From JAAYDI01 sp052034005 (GTDB taxonomy: Bacteria > Planctomycetota > Planctomycetia > Pirellulales > Pirellulaceae): a stretch of 64,000 bases of DNA. The stretch spans positions 22,786 through 86,785 of the forward strand of contig JBPOJB010000035.1 in the NCBI GenBank assembly GCA_052034005.1, in the 5' to 3' direction. The translations under genes were made by a program, and so were the position numbers. The notes under the pieces were generated by a model. That model ran no database searches, was not told where the DNA came from, and saw nothing but the letters and a program-made list of their open reading frames with translations. Shown here one piece after another: positions 7,461 to 14,856 of this stretch. Numbering within the stretch: the first letter of the stretch is position 1; the number at the start of each line of letters is the position of its first letter.

Positions 7461-10451
7461 GTGACCGCGGTTGACTCGCGACAGAACAGGGTTTTCTCCT
7501 GGTGGTTCGTACTCGTGCCGGCGTTGGTTCTGGCGGGTGTGGGATACTACATCCTGCAGCCGATTCTGTCTCCCGAGCCCCTGCCGGCAGGCATGGAGAT
7601 GTCGGCGACAGTGGAGGACGCTCGCGCGTTTCTGATGCGTGACGATTACGCGTTGGCCGAATCGTTGGCGCGCAGCGTCATCCTGGCGGACCCGTCGGTC
7701 GCGGACGCCTACCTGATTGCCGGGGAGGCCGCGCTCAAGTCGGGCGAGGCGGAGGCGGCCCTCGCCTATTTCACGGCCGTACCCGAGACGGCTCAGGCGC
7801 AGTACGTGACCAGCCGCTGGTCGATGGGGAACATCCGGCTGTTCCAGGGCGAGCTGCGTGAAGCGGAACAGCTTTATCGCGAGGCACTGCGGGTGGACTC
7901 GAAGTCCGTCGTGGCGTGCGAGCGGCTGGCGTTCATTCTGGGCGTGGAAGGGCGGCGGCGGGAATCGGTCCCGTACCTGCTCGAACCGATCCGCTGCGGT
8001 CAGATCTACGTCGAGCCGCTGATCCTGTTGGGCACGGTGGACTCGCGGAGCCTGGAGTATGAAGGGATCGTTGAGCAGTCGCGGAAGGTCGATCCGGACT
8101 ATTGGGTCCCGCTGCTCGGCCCGGCGCGCGTCAAGGTGTACACCGCGAAGTACGACGAGGCGGAAGCGATGCTCCGCGAGGTCCTCCGGCACGCGCCCGA
8201 GCAGGTGGAGGCGCATGCCCTGCTGGGCTCTGTGGTGGTGGAGCGGCACGATGCGGAGAATTTCCGCGCCTGGCGCGAGGCGTTGCCGCCGGCCGCGGAC
8301 CAGCACGCGGACGTCTGGTTCGCCAAAGGAAGCTGGGCCGAGAGTCACGGTGAACCGGAAGGGGCGGCTCGGTGTTACTGGGAGGCGATCCGGCTCGATC
8401 CCAGCCACTTGAAAGCCAACTTCCGACTGTCGCGGCTGCTGGTGGCCCTGGGCAAAACGGCCGACGCCGAGCCGTTCGGCAAGCGGGCCGAGCTGCTCGA
8501 TCGGCTGCTCCAGGTCCTGTCGAAGCTCTACGAGCGGCGCGAACAGCAGTTGGGGAAGGACGAGCTGTGGCGGGCGGGCGAACTGTGCGAATCGCTCGGC
8601 CGGATGTGGGAAGCCTGGGCCTGGTACAGCCTGACGCGGACCGCAGACCCGAACGACGCGACCGTCAAGCAGGCGGTGGATCGACTCACTTCGAAAGTCA
8701 GCGAGAATCCACCGCTGACGACGCTCGACGCCCAGCCGGCCAGACGTGTGGATCTGTCATCCTGGCCGTTGCCGACCTGGAAAACGACGGCCGTCGAACC
8801 GCCGACGGAAGCGGTCGCGGACCTGCCGCGGTTCGTCAACACGGCGGTCGAGGCGGGGCTGGAGTTCATCTGCAACACGGGAGACGACCCGCAGGTGCCC
8901 GGTGCGTTGCTGGCGCAGCAAAATGGCGGCGCGATCGCGGTGCTCGACTACGACGCGGACGGCTGGCCGGACCTGTTCTTCGCCCAATGCGGTCCCTGGC
9001 CGATCGACCCCTCCCAGACCACGGATCGCGATCGCCTGTTCCGCAACCAGGGTGACGGCACGTTCGTCGATGTCACGCAGCAGGCGCTGCTGGGCGACAC
9101 GTCGTATAGCCAGGGGGCGGCGGTCGGCGACTACGACAACGACGGCTGGCCGGACCTGTTCGTGGCGAACATCGGCGCCAACCGGTTGTACCACAACGAA
9201 GGTGATGGCACGTTTACGGAGGTCACGCAGGCGGCCGGCATCGCCGGCCAGACCTGGTCGACCAGTTGCCTGATTGCGGACCTCAACGGCGACCACTGGT
9301 CGGACATCTTCGTGGTGAACTACCTGGCGGGCCGGGAGCCGCTCGAGACCGAGTGCTACGTGGGCAAGGAGAAACGCGCCTGCTCGCCGGCGAATTTCCC
9401 AGCGGCCGAGGACCAGTTGCTGTTGGGGCTTGGGGACGGCCGCTTCGCCGATGTCACGGCCGAGTCGGGCATTCTGGCGCCGGACGGCAAGGGGTTGGGC
9501 CTGGTCGCGGTGGACCTCCATGGCACGGGTCAGCTCAGCCTGTACGTGAGCAACGACACGACCGCGAATTTCTATTTCGTGAATCAGACGGGCCAGCCGG
9601 GCGGTCCGCCGCGGTTCCAGGAAAGCGCGCTGCTGGCCGGCTTGGCCTTCGACCGCGACGGGGCGGCCCAGGCGTCCATGGGGATCGCGGTCGGGGACGG
9701 CGACGAAGACGGCCTGCTCGACCTGTTCGTCACCAGTTTCATGCTGGAGGCCAACACGTATTACCGGCAGATCGCTCCCGACCTGTTCCAGGACGCGAGC
9801 GATGTGATGGGCCTCCGCGACGCCAGCATCGGTCGATTGACGTTTGGCGCCCAGTTCATCGACTTCGAGCTGGATGGCCGGCTCGATCTGGTGACGGCCT
9901 GCGGGCACGTCGATGACTTCCGCTACAAGGGCGAGCCGTACAAGATGCAGCCCCAGGCGTTTGCCAACCGCGGCCAAGGCCAGTTTGTGGAGCTGGACAA
10001 CGCGCAACTGGGCCCGTTTTTCGAAGGCGAGTATCTCGGTCGCGCGCTGGCACTGCTCGACGTCGACCGGGACGGCAAGCAGGATTTCGCGGTGTTGAAT
10101 CTGGGTGACCCGGCGGCCCTGGTCGTCAATCGCACGCCGACCACCGGGCACTACCTGGCACTGCACCTGCGCGGGGTGGAGTGCCAACGTGACGCGATCG
10201 GGGCGACGGTGCATGCGGTCGTCGGCCCGCGCACGCTGGTGCGGCAGCTGACGGCGGGGGACGGGTTCCAGTGCAGTAATCAGCACATCGTGCATGTGGG
10301 CCTGGGGGACGCGGCGCGCATCGACCAGTTGCAGGTCCGGTGGCCCAACGGCAGGCAGCAGACGTTTGACGACGTGCCGGCCGATCGCGAGGTGATGCTG
10401 GTGGAGGGCGCCGCGGAACTGATGGACCTGCCGCGCGACCGGGAGGATTGA
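7461..10451 (+). CDS. TPR plus CRTAC1 (FG-GAP/UnbV) membrane-anchored protein, copy 2
   Basis: A 996-residue paralogue of the protein at 2678-5599 with the same order: N-terminal hydrophobic anchor (about 14-34), TPR-like repeats (about 50-410), FG-GAP/VCBS propeller (about 450-870) with loops such as LDYDADGWPD and DYDNDGWPD, and a UnbV domain with VECQRDAIGATV and RWPNGRQQTF. The two differ in most TPR positions but keep long matching stretches in the propeller, such as the one around CSPANF. The start is a GTG with AAGGAG six bases upstream. Expected to face the periplasm or outside. It is followed after about 34 bases by a polytopic membrane protein gene on the same strand. Confidence 0.9.
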   Translation: MTAVDSRQNRVFSWWFVLVPALVLAGVGYYILQPILSPEPLPAGMEMSATVEDARAFLMRDDYALAESLARSVILADPSVADAYLIAGEAALKSGEAEAALAYFTAVPETAQAQYVTSRWSMGNIRLFQGELREAEQLYREALRVDSKSVVACERLAFILGVEGRRRESVPYLLEPIRCGQIYVEPLILLGTVDSRSLEYEGIVEQSRKVDPDYWVPLLGPARVKVYTAKYDEAEAMLREVLRHAPEQVEAHALLGSVVVERHDAENFRAWREALPPAADQHADVWFAKGSWAESHGEPEGAARCYWEAIRLDPSHLKANFRLSRLLVALGKTADAEPFGKRAELLDRLLQVLSKLYERREQQLGKDELWRAGELCESLGRMWEAWAWYSLTRTADPNDATVKQAVDRLTSKVSENPPLTTLDAQPARRVDLSSWPLPTWKTTAVEPPTEAVADLPRFVNTAVEAGLEFICNTGDDPQVPGALLAQQNGGAIAVLDYDADGWPDLFFAQCGPWPIDPSQTTDRDRLFRNQGDGTFVDVTQQALLGDTSYSQGAAVGDYDNDGWPDLFVANIGANRLYHNEGDGTFTEVTQAAGIAGQTWSTSCLIADLNGDHWSDIFVVNYLAGREPLETECYVGKEKRACSPANFPAAEDQLLLGLGDGRFADVTAESGILAPDGKGLGLVAVDLHGTGQLSLYVSNDTTANFYFVNQTGQPGGPPRFQESALLAGLAFDRDGAAQASMGIAVGDGDEDGLLDLFVTSFMLEANTYYRQIAPDLFQDASDVMGLRDASIGRLTFGAQFIDFELDGRLDLVTACGHVDDFRYKGEPYKMQPQAFANRGQGQFVELDNAQLGPFFEGEYLGRALALLDVDRDGKQDFAVLNLGDPAALVVNRTPTTGHYLALHLRGVECQRDAIGATVHAVVGPRTLVRQLTAGDGFQCSNQHIVHVGLGDAARIDQLQVRWPNGRQQTFDDVPADREVMLVEGAAELMDLPRDRED

Positions 10452-10485
10452 CACGTTACGGCAGCCGAGTCTCCAGAAGCGCCGG

Positions 10486-12171
10486 ATGATGCTGGCCGGC
10501 GAAGGGCTGTTGTTCCTCACGCTGGCAATCGTGTCGACCGCGCCGACCGCGCGCCACATCCATTCGCACTTACCCATCGGCGCCGAGCGGTCCGGGGCCG
10601 TCGCGCTGTTGAACCTCTGGACGATCGGCTGGAACGTGGACCGGCTGAGCCACGGCTATCGTGGTTACTGGGACGCGCCGATGTACTTTCCGGCGCGCGG
10701 GACGTTGGCGTTGTCCGAGCCGTTGACAGTGGCCGGCGCGCTCGCCTGGCCGCTGTGGCGTGTGTTGCCGAGCGCCGTGTCGGTGTACAACACCCTGCTG
10801 TTCCTCTTCCTGGCACTGAACGGCTGGGTCGGCTGCGCGCTGCTCAAACGCCTGGGAGTCGCCTGGCCGGCGGCGCTGGTCGGCGGCGCGCTGCTTACGC
10901 TGTTGCCGCTAATCCATTGGCAGCTCGGCGTGTTCCAGCTCACCGGGCTGTGGGGCGTGTGCTGGACGCTGTGTGCCCTGCACGGCGCCCGGCGTCAAGC
11001 GCGGCTGCGCGACGGCCTGCATTTGGGCCTGGCGTTCAGCTGCACCTACCTGCTCTGCTGCTACTATGGCCTGATGCTGAGCATGTTGCTCCTGCCCTGT
11101 GCCGGGCTCTGGTGTGGACGGCGCCTGCGGAGCGGGCGGTTCTTGTCGTGCCTTGGCGTGGCGCTGGCGACGGCCGCAGTGCTGCTCGGCCCGATCGTGG
11201 CGCCACAGATCATGGTCGCGAGACATTACCCAAGTGCGCCGGCGCTGGCGACGATCCGTGAGCTCTCGGTGTCGCCGGCCGATTACTTGATCACGCCGGG
11301 TCGCCAGTGGCTGCCGCTGCCGTCCCGGCCGCGCACGGACGGCCACGTCGCGGTGCCGATGTCGCCCGGCACGCTCAAGTTCGTGCTGGCCGGCGTGGGC
11401 GTCGTGTGGGGGTGGCGCACGCGCCGTCATCGCCGGCTGGTCGCGTTCCTGGCCGGCATGGCGCTGCTGGCCATGCTCCTGTCGATGGGGCCGCGACTGC
11501 ATTGGCGCGGCCATTCGCCCTACACGGTGCTGGCCGCCTGCTATCCGGGCCTCAGTCATGCGCGCAACCTGTTCCGGTTCGCGTTCTTCGTGCAATTGTC
11601 CGTGGTGCTGCTCGCGGCGGTAGGTGTCCATGGACTCTACCGGTTGGCCCGGCAGCGGCTCCGCGGCGGCGCCGCGTGGCGTGCCGGCGCGGCCCTGATG
11701 GTGATCACCTTGGGCGTGGTGTTGGCACTTGAGGCCTGGCCGCCGCCCACCAGGCTGTTCGCAGTCCCGAGCGCGGCCGTTCAGGCCGGCTGGATCGAGT
11801 GGTTGCGGAGCCCGCCCCAGGCCCGAGTGCGCTTGATCTGCTTCCCTTTGGCGCCGGGACGCTCCGCGGACGACCATCTGCAGACGACCGTGTGGATGTA
11901 CTACCAGTTGTTCCACTGGCGTCCGTTGGCCAACGGGTACTCGGCCGTCATCCCCGACTCCTACACGCGGTTGGAGCGGGCGCTGGCCGGAGGGCCCGAC
12001 GCCTCGGGCCTCGCGGCGCTGCGCGAGGCCGGGATCACGCACTGCCTGTTCGATGCGCCGGCCGGCGCGGCCGCCGATGCCGCTGCGCTCCGAGCGCTGG
12101 GATGTGCATTGGTCGTGGATGATCACCTCGCCGGGGTGCAGATCTGGCGGTTGCCCGGCGACGACCCGTAG
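10486..12171 (+). CDS. Polytopic membrane protein resembling GT-C glycosyltransferases
   Basis: A 561-residue protein with about ten to twelve hydrophobic segments, a periplasmic-type first loop after helix 1 and a hydrophilic C-terminal domain of roughly 130 residues. The general layout, with repeated helices and conserved Trp/His near the first loop (GWNVDRLSHGYRGYWDAP), resembles the broad GT-C/YfhO-like class that transfers sugars from lipid carriers. I see no motif that fixes the substrate. The gene begins 34 bases after the stop of the second CRTAC1 gene and may share its transcript. It converges with the coiled-coil gene, with only 20 bases between the stops. There are two consecutive ATGs at the start and the first is used here. 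Confidence 0.7.
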   Translation: MMLAGEGLLFLTLAIVSTAPTARHIHSHLPIGAERSGAVALLNLWTIGWNVDRLSHGYRGYWDAPMYFPARGTLALSEPLTVAGALAWPLWRVLPSAVSVYNTLLFLFLALNGWVGCALLKRLGVAWPAALVGGALLTLLPLIHWQLGVFQLTGLWGVCWTLCALHGARRQARLRDGLHLGLAFSCTYLLCCYYGLMLSMLLLPCAGLWCGRRLRSGRFLSCLGVALATAAVLLGPIVAPQIMVARHYPSAPALATIRELSVSPADYLITPGRQWLPLPSRPRTDGHVAVPMSPGTLKFVLAGVGVVWGWRTRRHRRLVAFLAGMALLAMLLSMGPRLHWRGHSPYTVLAACYPGLSHARNLFRFAFFVQLSVVLLAAVGVHGLYRLARQRLRGGAAWRAGAALMVITLGVVLALEAWPPPTRLFAVPSAAVQAGWIEWLRSPPQARVRLICFPLAPGRSADDHLQTTVWMYYQLFHWRPLANGYSAVIPDSYTRLERALAGGPDASGLAALREAGITHCLFDAPAGAAADAAALRALGCALVVDDHLAGVQIWRLPGDDP

Positions 12172-12191
12172 TCCGAACCGGCAGCGCCGCC

Positions 12192-13889
12192 TCACAGGCC
12201 TTTGCGCAGGGACTCGAAGTACTCTTTCGTCTGTTCGCGTTCGCGGCGGGGCAGTTCCTGCTGAGCCACCGGGTCCGGATCCTGGCTGGTTTCGCTGGCG
12301 ATGGTCTGCATCACGTCCGCGCTCGAGTGGCCCGCGACGTTCGGTCCTTGGGCGTCGCCCACGCGGACGGCTTCGCCCGCCCGGGGATCGGCCGCCACAC
12401 GCGTGCGGTAGCCGCCCGTCTCCGTCGCTTCGATCGGCCGAGCGCCCATGCCGTGGCCGGGTCCCAGCCCCCGGCCGGGTATCTCGCTGAACTGGTCACC
12501 GCTGAATTGCGCCATGATGTTGCCCGCATCCAGACAGTTCTCACAGCCCTCCCCGCCGCACTTCTCGCAATTCATGGCGCTCTTCGCGTTGGCGATTTCC
12601 TGCATCACGGCGTCGAGGTCCTGCAGGTTCTGCATCTCGTCGCGCAACTGCTGTAGGTCGCTGGCCAGCTGGTCCAGCTGATCCGCGGCCTGCTTGCCGT
12701 TGCCCGCCTGCACGGCATCGGCGCAGTCCTGGAGCTGGCTGGCCAGCGCTTGCAGGCGCGGAAGCGCGGGGTTCTGTTGATCCAGGTTGTTCAGCTGCTG
12801 TTGCAGCTGGTCGAGCTTCTGCTGGAGCTGGCCGGCGCCGGCGAGGTCGCCGCTGCGCTGGAGGTCGTTGACGCGGTCCTGCAGCTCGCGCTGCTTGTCC
12901 TGCAGGGCCTGCCGCTCGGCAAGCAGCTTCTCGACCTCCTTGCCCAGTTGCCGCACCTGGTTGGCAAGCTGTTCCTTTTCCAAGGGAGTCAGTTCGTCCC
13001 CGCGCAGCTTGTCACGCAACTGTTGCAATTCCTCCATGGCACGCTGCATGTCGCCGTTCTGCAGGGCGCTGGCGATCTTGTCGGCCGGGCCGTTCGGGAT
13101 GTCCTTCAACTGTTTGAGTTGATCGCGCACCTTCTCGCTGCTGCCCAATTCCGTACGCTTGTCCGCGATCTTCTTGGACAGATTGTTGAGCTTCACGAGC
13201 GCTTTCTTCCGGTCGACATCGGATTTCGCCAGATCGCTGACGGCCTGCTCGAGCTTGACAGTCAGTTGGTCTGCCTCTTCCAGCCCGGTTGTGAGTGCCT
13301 TCTGCTGGCGGTCCGCCAGGCGTTTCTTGAGTTCCTGCAGCGACTTGCGGACTTGAGCCTTGGCCGCCGCGTCGGCGACCGAGGCGGCGGCCCGGTCGCG
13401 CGTCGCGTCCGGCACGAAGAACGCGACCAGGAACACGGCCAGCGCGACGACCAGGGGCAGCGCCGGATGCCAGCTCCATTCCGGATGGAACCGCTCCGCG
13501 ACGTCGATCCGCTGGACGCGACGGCGCGCATCGTCTACCAGAGCCCGGCCGAACTCCGTCTCGCGCTCGCCCGGCGACAGCGCCCAGGCGCTGGACACCC
13601 GCTCCTTCAGTCCGAAACGCAGATCGATTTCGATCGCCGCGTCCAGCTCCGTCTGCCGGCCCACATACGTCCAGACGCCTGCGGCCAGGAGCCCGGCGGC
13701 CACCGACCCGGCCGCCCAGGCCAACGCCCAGGTGCGACCGGCGACCTCCAGCGGGAACAGCTTGCGGACCGCGATGGCCAGAAGCGCGATCAGCAGGGCG
13801 GCCAGCAGCGACCAGGTCACATGGTGCAGCAGACGGTTCCACAGCAGGCGTCGCGCCGCGCGGCGGATCTGACGATGCAGCTCTTCCAT
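12192..13889 (-). CDS. Membrane-anchored coiled-coil protein with a CxxCGGxxCxxC motif
   Basis: A 565-residue protein. Two hydrophobic segments near the N-terminus (about 25-45 and 52-75) and a third at about 145-163 anchor it. From about 180 to 430 it is almost all heptad-like helix, very rich in Gln, Leu, Lys and Asp (many QLQQ and LQDL runs). A short motif CEKCGGEGCENC (about 440-450) looks like a DnaJ-type zinc-binding knuckle, and the rest is Gly/Pro-rich and probably disordered. The layout recalls planctomycete envelope proteins near DUF4175. ATG 13889 is chosen because GAGG lies about ten bases upstream, while the longer frame would need TTG. It is the last gene in the leftward tyrA-purL-purQ group, with a 99-base gap to purQ. 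Confidence 0.8.
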   Translation of the reverse strand: MEELHRQIRRAARRLLWNRLLHHVTWSLLAALLIALLAIAVRKLFPLEVAGRTWALAWAAGSVAAGLLAAGVWTYVGRQTELDAAIEIDLRFGLKERVSSAWALSPGERETEFGRALVDDARRRVQRIDVAERFHPEWSWHPALPLVVALAVFLVAFFVPDATRDRAAASVADAAAKAQVRKSLQELKKRLADRQQKALTTGLEEADQLTVKLEQAVSDLAKSDVDRKKALVKLNNLSKKIADKRTELGSSEKVRDQLKQLKDIPNGPADKIASALQNGDMQRAMEELQQLRDKLRGDELTPLEKEQLANQVRQLGKEVEKLLAERQALQDKQRELQDRVNDLQRSGDLAGAGQLQQKLDQLQQQLNNLDQQNPALPRLQALASQLQDCADAVQAGNGKQAADQLDQLASDLQQLRDEMQNLQDLDAVMQEIANAKSAMNCEKCGGEGCENCLDAGNIMAQFSGDQFSEIPGRGLGPGHGMGARPIEATETGGYRTRVAADPRAGEAVRVGDAQGPNVAGHSSADVMQTIASETSQDPDPVAQQELPRREREQTKEYFESLRKGL

Positions 13890-13988
13890 GGCGTGATCCT
13901 CGACCAAGGGGGAAGTGGACGAGTCGAAAGCCTTGGGCCTGTGCGTCCCGCTGGGCCCACCGGTCCCATTATAAGCATCGCCACCTGG

Positions 13989-14777
13989 TCATGCCGAGAA
14001 GTATCGGACCGCGTTCTGGAAGATCACCAGGCCGTCCCCCGATGCGTGCCCCTCGCCGCGCGTCCACCGCGGGTGCTGGATCGGGTCGAAATACCGTTCC
14101 GGGTGCGGCATCATCCCCAGCACGCGTCCGGTTTCGTCGCAGATACCCGCCACGTTGGCCATCGAACGGCTGGGATTGACTGGGAACGGGAGGATCGAAT
14201 CGTCGGAGACGCCGTCGTCGTCGCAGTATCGGAGCGCCACCTGGTGCTGAGCGGCCAACGTGGACAGGTAGGCGGCATCTCGCACCACGAACCGCCCTTC
14301 GGCGTGCGCCACCGGCAGGTACAGGCGGTGGACACCCTGGAGGAACACGCACCGGTCCGGGTCGGCCACCAGCTGTATCCAGCGGGCTTCATACTTCCCG
14401 GAGTCGTTCCGGGTCAAGGTCGCCGGCGGGCCGTTCGCGGGATCGTCCGGCAGCAACACGCCGGACTTGATGAGGACCTGGAACCCGTTGCAGATCCCCA
14501 AGATGAGCTTCTGCGCCGCCTTGAACGCCTGGAACGTCTCCTGGAGGTGATGCCGGATCTGGTTGGCCAGGATCCGGCCGGCGGCCACATCGTCCCCGTA
14601 GCTGAACCCGCCCGGCAGACACAACACCTGGTAATCATCTGGGAGCCTGGGGTTCTCCAGCAGCCGATTGATGTGGATCAGGTCCGGGCGTCCGCCGGCC
14701 ATTTCGAACGCAAACGCGGTCTCGCGGTCGCAGTTGGTTCCCGGGGCACGCAGGACGAGGATGCGAGGCGTGGGCAT
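13989..14777 (-). CDS. purQ: Phosphoribosylformylglycinamidine synthase, glutaminase subunit PurQ
   Basis: A 262-residue class I glutamine amidotransferase. It supplies ammonia to PurL for the conversion of FGAR to FGAM in purine synthesis, in the cytoplasm. Visible motifs: APGTNCDRE near the N-terminus, LPGGFSYGDDVAAG, the nucleophile Cys96 in LGICNGFQ, and the C-terminal His/Glu of MMPHPERYF. It is somewhat longer than the usual ~225-residue PurQ because of extra segments around residues 110-125 and 195-215. It lies 79 bases downstream of purL on the same strand, as expected for partners in one enzyme. Confidence 0.97.
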   Translation of the reverse strand: MPTPRILVLRAPGTNCDRETAFAFEMAGGRPDLIHINRLLENPRLPDDYQVLCLPGGFSYGDDVAAGRILANQIRHHLQETFQAFKAAQKLILGICNGFQVLIKSGVLLPDDPANGPPATLTRNDSGKYEARWIQLVADPDRCVFLQGVHRLYLPVAHAEGRFVVRDAAYLSTLAAQHQVALRYCDDDGVSDDSILPFPVNPSRSMANVAGICDETGRVLGMMPHPERYFDPIQHPRWTRGEGHASGDGLVIFQNAVRYFSA

Positions 14778-14856
14778 GAGTCAGTCGTTTCCGGTTGGTA
14801 ATGGTCCAGTTGGTCTCGGTGGCTGGCAAGGGTCCTTATCGTTTGGCGCCGGGCGA

